A stretch of 64,000 nucleotides of DNA from Cladorhizidae sp. MBARI D1340-BT2 (taxonomy: Eukaryota > Porifera > Demospongiae > Poecilosclerida > Cladorhizidae), in assembly GCA_028752905.1 (NCBI GenBank), contig JAQNBH010000008.1, positions 3,772,025-3,836,024 on the forward strand, in the 5' to 3' direction. This document shows, one piece after another, positions 53,490 through 64,000 of this stretch. A model generated the notes under the pieces. It saw only the letters and a program-made list of their open reading frames with translations. It had not been told where the DNA came from and did no database searches. Both the position numbers and the translations under genes were made by a program. Position 1 is the first letter of the stretch. Every line of letters starts with the position of its first letter.

Positions 53490-53965
53490 GTGCAAATGGA
53501 GGTAAGGAGCGATCTTGTGCAAACCAAGGTTATGATTGGGAAGATTTTCATGCAAAAGATTTTCATCCCCGTTTCAATTGATACTCTTTAAAGATGATGC
53601 AAACATCCAATGCAAACATCCAATGGCTGAGTAGGCTTTATTCTTTTTTCTATTTAGGTGGATTGTAAATGTTAGAGATGGTTGGAATGTAATTCCCAGG
53701 TATATATATTATATTCATAACTGGTCGTGATGTTTACTTCCTGGTTGTCATATGTGAAGTGATCTTTTATGCCAAGTCTTCCAGCTTTCCTGAACTTTAT
53801 AATCCTCGTTTTTGAAATGTTCACCTTTATCTTGTTCTTTAGCACCAACTATGGAGCACATTAAGAGCTTCTTGAATGTCACACGAATTTATGGAATAGA
53901 ATACCAAATCATCCGCATAAAAGAACGACCAAAATACGTAAATCATAAGTAGTGCATGTACACTT
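53490..53965 (-). pseudogene. LINE reverse transcriptase fragment, frameshifted
   Basis: On the minus strand: FYADDLVFYSINSCDIQEAL, LNVLHSWC, then in another frame KNKIKVNISKTRIIKFRKAG. This is the YADD catalytic box and the following NxxKT motif of a CR1/Jockey-like non-LTR reverse transcriptase. Stops and frameshifts interrupt it. Confidence 0.7.
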
Positions 53966-54179
53966 CTTTACTTGATTTGTTAATAGTTAATAGGGTTCAA
54001 TGGTGGTGGCATAGTTTCATACACAAGTGAACATTGAGTCCGTTTTTGCATTTTTTTTGTATAAAATGTGCTATGTGCTATGTAACATTTTGACTTCTCT
54101 GTGGAATAGTATGTGGATGTTCTGTAGGATGGAATCAAATCTGCTCTGTGAACACTTGCTTCTTCTAGAGAATTGAATT

Positions 54180-54454
54180 CTGAATAGTGAACTCAGTGGT
54201 ATTGAATAACTTACTGGCACAGGAGTGGCTGAAGAATGGTTAGCTACACGCGAACATCAGGCAATAAAACACTTCCAATTTATGCCCTGCAAAGAGATGA
54301 TTGGCGTAAAATAGAATGTTCTTTTCTGTGTTCAGTGGGATAAAAAATTCATTGAAGTCTATTACCATGATGTATTTGTAGGCATGCTGGTATATCTTGA
54401 TGCCCTTGGAAGTCTCTTGAGAAACCTCACTGATGATGAAGTGGGAGACCATTA

Positions 54455-54522
<68 letters not shown>

Positions 54523-55197
54523 CTCATTACAATCTTGATACTTGAATGACTGAGAGTACAAAACTCCCTGAGAATTGCGATCATTCCCACAAAACCACTG
54601 CTGATAAATTTTTGCAAAGGGACATGAACGTTCAGGTGTATAAACTTCACGCCAATTATTTGTTGATAAACCAGCCACTGGTCAAGGTATGGTGGAGTTC
54701 CATACCCTGTGCTACATACCATGACACCATCATCTTCAGTGGCTTGTGTTGGCATCACAACATCCTTTTCCACAGCAACTTTATAAAGGACTCCTTTAAC
54801 CTGGTATATGAGTCTCACTGTATTCTTGACATGTCAAAACAAACCACTGTTATATCTGTGTAGGGGTTTTCCATTAGAAATAATAGGTCGGATGGTCATC
54901 ATTGGTTTGTATCGAGTTGCATCATCTACCTCACATCCCAGAATAAGGTTGTGTTTTAATAGCTAATCCAGAACTGAAATGAATGACTCCTGTCATAATA
55001 AGATGATAAAAGGACAACCAGTCCACTGTTCACTTTTCTTACTGTGCTTGCATTCTTGTCCAGTGGATTGGTATAATTATAGGATGAAGTGGAATGTTGC
55101 TAGATTCAGCTCTGTGGTAGCTGTTGTCTATTCCACTGTAGAAACCGATGATGATCACGAGCAAGGCTAAACTAGCCACCATAAAGGTCAACTGCAT
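54180..55197 (-). pseudogene. Glycosyltransferase family 92 (DUF23)-like gene, decayed
   Basis: The minus-strand start at 55197 encodes a type II signal anchor (MQLTFMVASLALLVIIIGFY) followed by a luminal stem that ends in a stop. Further on are VMVCSTGYGTPPYLDQWLVY and QIIGVKFIHLNVH (54519-54740), then YKYIMVIDFNEFFIPL (54320-54400). These match the GT92 sequence of Golgi galactosyltransferase-like enzymes (GNPPYLDEWLxYH, GxxxFxxY, YKYxxxxDxDEFxxP). An (ATT)n tract (54455-54522) interrupts the domain, the DxDEF Asp is changed to Asn, and several frameshifts are present. Confidence 0.65.
54452..54522. repeat. (ATT)n microsatellite inside the GT92 remnant
   Basis: About 22 perfect ATT triplets; they encode an isoleucine run on the minus strand. 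Confidence 0.95.
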
Positions 55198-55441
55198 TTT
55201 CCCCCCACTTCAAACGACAGGCATATGATGATTGGTCGCAGGATAATGATGTTGTTGCTTTGGGTTGTTTGAGGGGACGCCTCCAATTTTATTTTATTTT
55301 AACAAAAACTTGTCGTTACCACTTTATAGCTCTATAGATTCTGCAAACTTCATGGTATGGACTTGATATATAGCTCAAAAGATAGATCTCTCTGTGTGCT
55401 CTCTTTTGATATTAAAATATTTTTCATGGATATAACTATAG

Positions 55442-55515
55442 CCAAGTTACTGGAGCTAAAGTGGGGGAATCTCAAAACCTAAATGCCCGCATAAATATCT
55501 CAAGATTGCCAAGTG
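55442..55515. repeat. ~75-bp direct repeat, right copy
   Basis: CCAAGTTACTGGAGCTAAAGTGG...CTCAAAACCTAAATG...AGATTGCCAAGTGC, diverged partner of 52660-52740. Confidence 0.6.
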
Positions 55516-55559
55516 CTATATAACATATGCTAGGTTGGTTTAGTTACATGATACTTTGC

Positions 55560-55800
55560 CTATGGTGTTACATAGGGCTAGAGATATATTAGGGCTAGGG
55601 CTTTGGGACTAGGATTAGGGCTAGGGATGTAGGACTGCGACTGCTGGGACATCCCTACTTGGTGCTGGGACATCCCTAGTTGATGCTGGGGCTGTCCATG
55701 GCAGCTTGTGGTGGGCTATACAAGTTCCTTCCTCATTGTCATACTCATTCTGAGACTGTCAATTTTCTGATTCTGAACTGTCAATTTTGCTATCTGTACA
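55560..55800. other. Unique sequence with a short G-rich stretch
   Basis: AGGGCTAGAGATATATTAGGGCTAGGG at 55566-55625 resembles the telomere-like arrays but is only two or three units long. Otherwise nothing is seen. Confidence 0.4.
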
Positions 55801-55807
55801 CTGCCAG

Positions 55808-55995
55808 TGAGTGTGTGCCATGGCCGTGGGAGGATTGTGTGCCATGGCTGCAGGAGGGTTGTGCCATGGCCGCAGGAGGATTGTGTGCCATGGCCACGGG
55901 AGGGTTGTGTGCCATGGCTGCAGGAGGGTTGTGCCATGGCCGCGGGAGGATTGTGTGCAATGGCTGCAGGAGGGTTGTGCCATGGCTGCAGGAGA
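55808..55995. repeat. ~23-27-bp minisatellite, 7-8 copies
   Basis: Units of GTGTGCCATGGCYGCAGGAG-GATT, containing an NcoI-like CCATGG. Confidence 0.9.
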
Positions 55996-56099
55996 TTGAA
56001 ATGCTTCAAGTGCCATCTCAGAGAGCCTGCCCCCACACCAGATACTAACTTGAAGTGACCTCGTGCCTGCTCATCCAGGAGCTGACAGCTCGTGCCTAC

Positions 56100-56395
56100 A
56101 TGTACCTACATGAGACATGTCCCCTCCATCCCTGCACAAGACATGTCCCCTCCGTCCTTGCACGAGACATGTCCCCTCTATCCCTGCAAGACATGTTCCC
56201 TCCATCCTTGCATGAGATGTGTCCCCGCCATCCCTGCACAAGATGTGTTCCCTCCATCCCTGCATGAGACGCGTCCCTCCATCCCTGCATGAGATGAGTT
56301 CCCTCCATCCCTGCATGAGACGTGTTCCCTCCATCCCTGCATGAGATGAATTCCCTCCATCCCAGTACGAGACGTGTTCCCTCCATCCCTGGCCC
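56100..56395. repeat. 26-bp minisatellite, ~11 copies
   Basis: Units of CCCTCCATCCCTGCATGAGA-TGTGTT with CACAAGACATGTC variants. It abuts the next array directly. Confidence 0.9.
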
Positions 56396-57400
56396 TAGCA
56401 TTAACCCTAGTTCTGGCCTGGCCCTAGCATTAACCCTAGTTCTGGCCCTGGCCCTGGCCCTAGCATTAACCATAGTTCTGGCCCTAGTTCTGGCCTGGCC
56501 CTAGCATTAACCCTAGTTCTGGCCTGGCCCTAGCATTAACCCTAGTTCTGGCCTGGCCCTAGCATTAACCCTAGTTCTGGCCCTGGCCCTAGCATTAACC
56601 CTAGTTCTGGCTTGGCCCTAGCATTAACCCTAGTTCTGGCCCTGGCCCTAGTATTAACCCTAGTTCTGGCCCTGGCCCTAGCATTAACCCTAGTTCTGGC
56701 CCTGGCCCTAGCATTAACCCTAGTTCTGGCCTGGTCCTAGCATTAACCCTAGTTCTGGCCTGGCCCTAGCATTAACCCTAGTTCTGGCTCTGGCCCTACA
56801 TTAACCCTAGTTCTGGCCTGGCCTAGCATTAACCCTAGTTCTGGCCTGGCCCTAGCATTAACCCTAGTTCTGGCCCTGGCCCTAGCATTAACCCTGGTTC
56901 TGGTTCTGGCCCTAGCATTAACCCTAGTTCTGGCCCTGGCCCTAGCATTAACCCTAGTTCTGGCCTGGCCCTAGCATTAACCCTAGTTCTGGCCATGGCC
57001 CTAGCATTAACCCTAGTTCTGGCCCTGGCCCTAGCATTAACCCTGGTTCTGGTTCTGGCCCTAGCATTAACCCTAGTTCTGGCCTGGCCCTAGCATTAAC
57101 CCTAGTTCTGGCCATGGCCCTAGCATTAACCCTAGTTCTGGCCCTGGCCCTAGCATTAACCCTGGTTCTGGTTCTGGCCCTAGCATTAACCCTAGTTCTG
57201 GCCCCGGCCCTAGCATTAACCCTAGTTCTGGCCTGGCCCTAGCATTAACCCTAGTTCTAGCCTTATCCTAGCCCTAGCATTAACACTAATTTTAGCCTTC
57301 TCCTAGCCCTGGCCTGATTCTAGCCCTCCACTGGCCCTTGCCCTAGAATTAACCCGTTCTAGCTCTCTCCTAGCCCTGGTCCCAGCATTAGCCCTAGATT
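56396..57400 (-). repeat. Telomere-like minisatellite, 29-30-bp unit, ~34 copies
   Basis: The unit is CCCTAGCATTAACCCTAGTT-CTGGCCTGG; on the minus strand it reads ...AACTAGGGTTAATGCTAGGG.... The orientation is opposite to the array at 24418-25465. Edge units decay to TAGCCCT/TTAGCC. Confidence 0.93.
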
Positions 57401-57407
57401 TAGAGCT

Positions 57408-58185
57408 GAGTTTGCATTCCAGGGCAGTCTCGGACACGAGGGTGGTTCAGATTTTTGCTGAAGTTGCATTCAGTGGCAGTTCCGGGTCATGGGCAGGTTC
57501 AGATTCTTCTCAGGGCTGAACCTCATGGCAGTCTGGGGAATGAGTGGGATTCGGAAAGGTGGGCACATTTACACAGGAATGTTTTTCACGGACTGTCAGT
57601 CATGCCACAAACTTAGTTTGTGATGCTATAATTCCACAAACTTAGCTATAATTCCACAAACTTAGTTTGTGATGCTATAATTTTGCCACAAACTTAGTTT
57701 GTGGTGATCTTATTTCTTCATATTCGTGTTCTGTACTCATCACAGGCTATAGCTCTCTCTAAGCATGTCCACTGGCACATATGAAATTAGCATAGTCGTT
57801 AATACATTAAAAATAGCTAGTGTTGTGCATCTAGGCAAGCAAATATATATCTGTGTTGCTACACTCTTCTCTGCCACCATGCTGTCCATTATATTTATAT
57901 TCCTGGACGAAGATGTATTTAGTTGATGAGGACTGTTCCTTACCAAATAGCTGGTATAATCATGTGAAACTATTTGAGGTTAGTTGCTAAGATAGGGTTG
58001 CTCTCCAAAGGTTTGCTATCCAAAGTAGTTAGGTGTTGAAAGAGCTCTTGCCTTCAGTCTCATGTTGTTACAGGTATATATTGATGTGAGCTTCAGGATC
58101 TAACATTTTAATAACTTCTTCTTGTAATATATAATAATATTCATAGCATATGACAACTATTGTAGTTATCAATGAGATCTCTCAC
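57408..58185. other. Unique sequence with a small palindromic repeat
   Basis: At 57605-57695 are four copies of CCACAAACTTAG, three of them forming the perfect palindrome CACAAACTTAGTTTGTG. A 68-codon minus-strand open frame (57740-57946) has no recognisable similarity. Confidence 0.5.
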
Positions 58186-58188
58186 ATG

Positions 58189-61100
58189 GAGTTGAACAGG
58201 AGGGTTGGTTCCATTCTTGGTTGGAAGTGGAGTGAACAGGAGTATTGGTTCCATTCTTGGTTGGAAGTGGAGTGAACAGGAGTATTGGTTCCATTCTTGG
58301 TTGGAAGTGGAGTGAACAGAAGTATTGGTTCCATTCTTGGTTGGAAGTGGAGTGAACAGGAGTATTGGTTCCATTCTTGGTTGGAAGTGGAGTGAACAGG
58401 ATTATTGGTTCCATTCTTGGTTGGAAGTGGAGTGAGCAGGATTATTGGTTCCATTCTTGGTTGGAAGTGGAGTGAGCAGTTCCATTCATGGTTGGAAGTG
58501 GAGTGAACAGGAGTATTGGTTCCATTCATGGTTGGAAGTGGAGTGAACAGGAGTATTGGTTCCATGGAGTGAACAGGATTATTGGTTCCATTCTTGGTTG
58601 GAAGTGGAGTGAGCAGGATTATTGGTTCCATTCTTGGTTGGAAGTGGAGTGAGCAGTTCCATTCATGGTTGGAAGTGGAGTGAACAGGAGTATTGGTTCC
58701 ATTCATGGTTGGAAGTGGAGTGAACAGGAGTATTGGTTCCATGGAGTGAACAGGATTATTGGTTCCATTCTTGGTTGGAAGTGGAGTGAGCAGGATTATT
58801 GGTTCCATTCTTGGTTGGAAGTGGAGTGAGCAGTTCCATTCATGGTTGGAAGTGGAGTGAACAGGAGTATTGGTTCCATTCTTGGTTAGAAGTGGAGTGA
58901 GCAGTTCCATTCATGGTTGGAAGTGGAGTGAGCAGTTCCATTCATGGTTGGAAGTGGAGTGAACAGGATTATTGGTTCCATTCTTGGTTGGAAGTGGAGT
59001 GAGCAGTTCCATTCATGGTTGGAAGTGGAGTGAGCAGTTCCATTCATGGTTGGAAGTGGAGTGAACAGGAGTATTGGTTCCATTCTTGGTTGGAAGTGGA
59101 GTGAGCAGGATTATTGGTTCCATTCTTGGTTGGAAGTGGAGTGAGCAGTTCCATTCATGGTTGGAAGTGGAGTGAACAGGAGTATTGGTTCCATTCTTGG
59201 TTAGAAGTGGAGTGAGCAGTTCCGTTCGTGGTTGGAAGTGGAGTGAACAGGATTATTGGTTCCATTCTTGGTTGGAAGTGGAGTGAACAGGAGTATTGGT
59301 TCCATTCTTGGTTGGAAGTGGAGTGAGCAGGATTATTGGTTCCATTCATGTTTGGAAGTGGAGTGAACAGGAGTATTGGTTCCATTCTTGGTTGGAAGTG
59401 GATTGAACAGGATTATTGGTTCCATTCATGGTTGGAAGTGGAGTGAACAGGAGTATTGGTTCCATTCTTGGTTGGAAGTGGAGTAAACAGGAGTATTGGT
59501 TCCATTCATGGTTGGAAGTGGAGTGAACAGGAGGGTTGGTTCCATTCTTGGTTGGAAGTGGAGTGAACAGGAGTATTGGTTCCATTCATGGTTGGAAGTG
59601 GAGTGAACAGGATTATTGGTTCCATTCTTGGTTGGAAGTGGAGTGAACAGGAGTATTGGTTCCATTCATGGTTGGAAGTGGAGTGAGCAGGAGTATTGGT
59701 TCCATTCTTGGTTGGAAGTGGAGTGAACAGGATTATTGGTTCCATTCTTGGTTGGAAGTGGAGTGAACAGGAGTATTGGTTCCATTCATGGTTGGAAGTG
59801 GAGTGAGCAGGAGTATTGGTTCCATTCTTGGTTGGAAGTGGAGTGAACAGGATTATTGGTTCCATTCATGGTTGGAAGTGGAGTGAACAGGAGTATTGGT
59901 TCCATTCTTGGTTGGAAGTGGAGTGAGCAGGATTATTGGTTCCATTCATGTTTGGAAGTGGAGTGAACAGGAGTATTGGTTCCATTCTTGGTTGGAAGTG
60001 GAGTGAACAGGATTATTGGTTCCATTCTTGCTTGGAAGTGGAGAGAGCAGGATTATTTGTTCCATTCATGGTTGGAAGTGGAGTGAATAGGAGTATTGGT
60101 TCCATTCTTGGTTGGAAGTGGAGTGAACAGGAGTATTGGTTCCATTCTTGGTTGGAAGTGGAGTGAACAGGAGTATTGGTTCCATTCTTGGTTGGAAGTG
60201 GAGTGAACAGGATTATTGGTTCCATTCTTGCTTGGAAGTGGAGAGAGCAGGATTATTTGTTCCATTCATGGTTGGAAGTGGAGTGAATAGGAGTATTGGT
60301 TCCATTCTTGGTTGGAAGTGGAGTGAACAGGAGTATTGGTTCCATTCTTGGTTGGAAGTGGAGTGAACAGGAGTATTGGTTCCATTCATGGTTGGAAGTG
60401 GAGTGAACAGGATTATTGGTTCCATTCTTGGTTGGAAGTGGAGTGAACAGGAGTATTGGTTCCATTCATGGTTGGAAGTGGAGTGAACAGGATTATTGGT
60501 TCCATTCTTGGTTGGAAGTGGAGTGAACAGGAGTATTGGTTCCATTCATGGTTGGAAGTGGAGTGAGCAGGAGTATTGGTTCCATTCTTGGTTGGAAGTG
60601 GAGTGAACAGGATTATTGGTTCCATTCATGGTTGGAAGTGGAGTGAACAGGATTATTGGTTCCATTCTTGGTTGGAAGTGGAGTGAACAGGAGTATTGGT
60701 TCCATTCATGGTTGGAAGTGGAGTGAACAGGATTATTGGTTCCATTCTTGGTTGGAAGTGGAGTGAACAGGAGTATTGGTTCCATTCATGTTTGGAAGTG
60801 GAGTGAACAGGAGTATTGGTTCCATTCTTGGTTGGAAGTGGAGTGAACAGGATTATTGGTTCCATTCATGGTTGGAAGTGGAGTGAACAGGAGTATTGGT
60901 TCCATTCTTGGTTGGAAGTGGAGTGAACAGGATTATTGGTTCCATGGTTGGAAGTGGAGTGAACAGGAGTATTGGTTCCATTCTTGGTTGGAAGTGGAGT
61001 GAACAGGAGTATTGGTTCCATTCATGTTTGGAAGTGGAGTGAACAGGAGGGTTGGTTCCATTCATGTTTGGAAGTGGAGTGAACAGGAGTATTGGTTCCA

Positions 61101-61215
61101 TTCATGTTTGGAAGTGGAGTGAACAGGAGTATTGGTTCCATTCTTGGTTGGAAGTGGAGTGAACAGGAGTATTGGTTCCATTCATGATTGGAAGTGGAGT
61201 GAACAGGAGTATTGG
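58189..61215. repeat. 40-bp minisatellite, ~76 copies
   Basis: The unit is GAACAGGAGTATTGGTTCCA-TTCTTGGTTGGAAGTGGAGT, with variants GATTATT, TTCATGG, TTCATGT and shortened GAGCAGTTCCATTCATGG units. A 200-bp block containing TTCTTGCTTGGAAGTGGAGA is repeated at about 60022 and 60222. 120 nt = 40 codons, which explains open frames up to 242 codons on the minus strand. Confidence 0.96.
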
Positions 61216-61222
61216 TTCATTC

Positions 61223-61408
61223 ATGGCTGCCGGTATCTGTGTTGAGAACCAACCTGACATCAGCGGCCAGCCATCTACCCGTCCTAAACAGAGGCAGCTT
61301 CATGGAGCTGGTAAGGATCTAGATAAACTTGTGTCAACACTTCCCAAAGAAAAACAGTTAATTGTCACAATGGTGTTGTGTGAAGCCACGCACAACCAGA
61401 CACAATAA
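61223..61408 (+). CDS. Possible short coding exon, unidentified
   Basis: An ATG in favourable context (TTCATGGCT) immediately after the 40-bp array opens 61 codons (MAAGICVENQPDISGQPSTR ... CEATHNQTQ) ending at TAA, with AATAAA overlapping the stop. No family was recognised. It could be the last exon of a gene cut off by the array, a remnant, or chance. Confidence 0.2.
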   Translation: MAAGICVENQPDISGQPSTRPKQRQLHGAGKDLDKLVSTLPKEKQLIVTMVLCEATHNQTQ

Positions 61409-62285
61409 ACAATTACTGTTTGGCAAGCCGAGGGTTGTTAAAAGGGAGAGGCTTGCAGAGAGGAGGAAGATGACAGGGCGTGGGATAAAATAGCATGCGA
61501 GGTTTCCCACGGAACTAGGCTGTCCAAGTCTTCTCTAGTCTCACTGCAGATGGGAGCTCAACCATCACAATGCCGAATATTGCAGGCTACATTCTCCTCT
61601 GTTTCCAGCTGCATGATCTTTTTTTTTTAAAGAAGAGAATAATGCTGTTGTTCCAGTTGCCCTCAGATACTTGGCTACAATAACCACAGCTGCATATGCT
61701 AGAAGTATTTGTCCATGCTCATATATAGTCTCATGAGCTAACTGTTTTCTGGACAAAGCAGCTGCCTCGCGTCCACAAACAAATAGCTAGCAGCCAAATC
61801 CACCCCCCGTGATGCTTTGTGCACCCAAAGCTAGCCAAAATTCTTGTGCACACTAAGCAATTGCTATGCTAGATAGAAAACTAGTTATTAGTCGACCGCT
61901 GCTAACCTTCAGAAATCTCTCAATCCGAACAGCAACTGTGGAAATGTTGTCTTCTCCGATCACGCCGAAGTGTGAAACAGGTCCTAGACGTACATGAACT
62001 TTTACCCGAGCCATCGGATTTCTCCTCGGCCTCCTCTTCAAGTGGTTCAAGACTAATTACTCAGGAACATGTTCGACAAATTGCAATGTCGACTAAATGA
62101 CAGAAAAATGCGCGAGTGGAGAGGCCTAAAGAGATCACGCATCCTAATTGTGGATAAGCATGGGCCCCCCGTCCTAGGTAACCATATTTTCCAGAGTATC
62201 CATCGCAGGGGCAGCTCCACCCCATTTCATGGGCGCGACTTATGCAGTGAATGGTCGATTTTACTTGAGTACAAGTTGCAGTGGC
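61409..62285. other. Mostly unique sequence
   Basis: An A/T-rich unique stretch. Minus-strand open frames at 61565-61756 and 61853-62050 are discussed with the possible exon below. No other signal is seen. Confidence 0.35.
61907..62050 (-). CDS. Possible first exon of an unidentified gene
   Basis: On the minus strand 48 codons (MNHLKRRPRRNPMARVKVHV ... VAVRIERFLK) end in phase 0 at AAG|GTTAGC. The amino-acid pattern looks protein-like, but no downstream exon in a matching phase was found and the family is not recognised. Confidence 0.2.
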
Positions 62286-62289
62286 TATA

Positions 62290-63452
62290 TGTAGATCACT
62301 GGTGTGCTCACTGGTGTAGCATGTGACCTCCACTGGCGTGCTCACTGGTGTAGCATGTGACCTGGCGTGCTCACTGGTGTAGCATGTGACCTCTACTGGT
62401 GTGCTCACTGGTGTACCTCTACTGGCATGCTCACTGGTGTAGCATGTGACCTCTACTGTCGTGCTCACTGGTGTAGCATGTGACCTCCACTGGCGTGCTC
62501 ACTGGTGTCGCATGTGACCTCTACTGTCGTGCTCACTGGTGTAGCATGTGACCTCCACTGGCGTGCTCACTGGTGTAGCATGTGACCTCCACTGGTGTGC
62601 TCACTGGTGTAGCATGTGACCTCCACTGGCGTGCTCACTGGTGTAGCATGTGACCTCTACTGGCGTGCTCACTGGTGTAGCATGTGACCTCCACTGGCGT
62701 GCTCACTCGTGTAGCATGTGACCTCCTGGCGTGCTCACTGGTGTAGCATGTGACCTCCTGGCGTGCTCACTGGTGTAGCATGTGACCTCCACTGGTGTGC
62801 TCACTGGTGTAGCATGTGACCCATACTGGCATGCTCACTGGTGTAGCATGTGACCTCCACTGGTGTGCTCACTGGTGTAGCATGTGACCTCCTGGCGTGC
62901 TCACTGGTGTAGCATGTGACCTCTACTGGTGTGCTCACTGGTGTAGCATGTGACCTCTACTGGTATGCTCACTGGTGTAGCATGTGACCTCTACTGGCGT
63001 GCTCACTGGTGTAGCATGTGACCTCTACTGGTGTGCTCACTGGTGTAGTATGTGACCCACACTGGCATGCTCACTGGTGTAGCATGTGACCTCTGCTGGC
63101 GTGCTCACTGATGTAGCATGTGGCCTCTACTGGCATGCTCACTGGTGTAGCATGTGACCTGGCGTGCTCACTGGTGTAGCATGTGACCTCCTGGCGTGCT
63201 CACTGGAGTAGCATGTGACCTCCTGGCGTGCTCACTGGTGTAGCATGTGACCTCCACTGGTGTGCTCGCTGGTGTAGCATGTGACCTCTACTGGCGTGCT
63301 CACTGGTGTACCATGTGACCTCCACTGGCATGCTCACTGGTGTAGCATGTGACCTCCACAGGCGTGCTCACTGGTGTAGCATGTGACCTCTAATGGCATG
63401 CTCACTGGTGTAGCATGTGACCTCTACTGGCATGCTCACTGGTGTAGCACGT
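62290..63452. repeat. 34-bp minisatellite, ~34 copies
   Basis: The unit is CTCACTGGTGTAGCATGTGA-CCTCCACTGGCGTG, with length variants lacking CACT. Confidence 0.95.
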
Positions 63453-63454
63453 AA

Positions 63455-64000
63455 GAGAATAGGTGTGAGACTAGTGGGTGTGGGACTAGTGGGTGTGGGA
63501 CTAGTGGGTGTGATACTAGTGGGCGTGAGACTAGTGGGCGTGAGACTAGTGGGCGTGAGACTAGTGGGCGTGAGACTAGTGGGTGTGATACTAGTGGGCG
63601 TGAGACTAGTGGGCTTGAGACTAGTGGGCGTGAGACTAGTGGGCGTGAGACTAGTGGGTGTGAGACTAGTGGGCGTGATACTAGTATGCGTGAGACTAGT
63701 GGGTGTGAGACTAGTGGGCGTGAGACTAGTGGGCGTGAGACTAGTGGGTGTCGGACTAGTGGGCGTGATACTAGTGGGTGTGAGACTAGTGGGCGTGAGA
63801 CTAGTGGGTGTGAGACTAGTGGGCGTGAGACTAGTGGGTGTGGGTGTGAGACTAGTGGGCGTGAGACTAGTGGGCGTGAGACTAGTGGGCGTGAGACTAG
63901 TGGGCGTGAGACTAGTGGGCATGAGACTAGTGGGTGTGAGACTAGTGGGTGTGAGACTAGTGGGTGTGGGACTAGTGAGCGTGAGACTAGTGGGTGTGAG
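63455..64000. repeat. 15-bp minisatellite, ~36 copies, running off the window
   Basis: The unit is ACTAGTGGGCGTGAG, with GTGTGAG, GTGTGGG and GTGATA variants. It abuts the 34-bp array and continues to the last base. The minus-strand (TPTSL)n open frame is a period-15 artefact. Confidence 0.95.

Noticed and set aside
58189..61215. CRISPR-like regular 40-bp periodicity
   Set aside because: There are no spacers; it is a plain minisatellite.
1..64000. tRNA, rRNA or other structured RNA genes
   Set aside because: None could be recognised by eye; short or diverged tRNA genes cannot be excluded without a covariance search.

Overview
This window is nuclear DNA of an animal, probably an early-branching marine invertebrate such as a sponge (an inference from gene content and repeat style; no species-specific marker was recognised). 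Two intact protein genes with canonical GT-AG introns can be assembled. They point tail to tail. On the + strand, a complete five-exon holocarboxylase synthetase gene (HLCS, 236-32300, 646 residues) has exons at 236-1141, 9279-9648, 20793-21068, 27060-27273 and 32126-32300; all splice phases agree and the joined frame is open. On the - strand, a complete four-exon ZIP-family (ZupT/GufA-like) zinc transporter gene (52024-34299, 535 residues) has exons at 50957-52024, 50723-50831, 50082-50294 and 34299-34516.

Most of the rest is tandem repeat. More than 25 minisatellite arrays, with units of about 15-72 bp, fill roughly 45% of the window and most of the intron length of both genes. Several can be traced to their single-copy parent. 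The 37/38-bp array at 19121-20792 is an amplification of the splice acceptor and first codons of HLCS exon 3, which encode the catalytic GRGGNAW loop. The 24-bp array at 38698-42119 appears to come from the C-terminal Cys/His segment of a LINE. The 34-bp arrays at 3000-3355 and 29870-30815 come from the core of an interspersed element. The 29-bp array at 48126-48845 comes from one arm of a foldback element with hammerhead-ribozyme-like sequence. Two G-rich arrays look like degenerate telomere repeat (24418-25465 and 27385-27930), and a third lies in the opposite orientation (56396-57400).

Between the two gene ends, about 2 kb was duplicated in tandem. Each gene kept its last exon from a different copy and the partner exons decayed, leaving an HLCS pseudo-exon (34091-34180) and a ZIP pseudo-exon (32397-32600).

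Mobile DNA includes a 2,815-bp DNA transposon with 12-bp terminal inverted repeats, inserted inside the 24-bp minisatellite (42120-44934). There is also a 175-bp MITE with a perfect 5-bp target duplication (36100-36274), a truncated Ty3/gypsy reverse transcriptase (36669-37093), three LINE fragments, and a foldback family present at six sites. A decayed glycosyltransferase-92-like gene lies at 54180-55197 (-). Long open frames inside the arrays result from repeat periods and are not called as genes.
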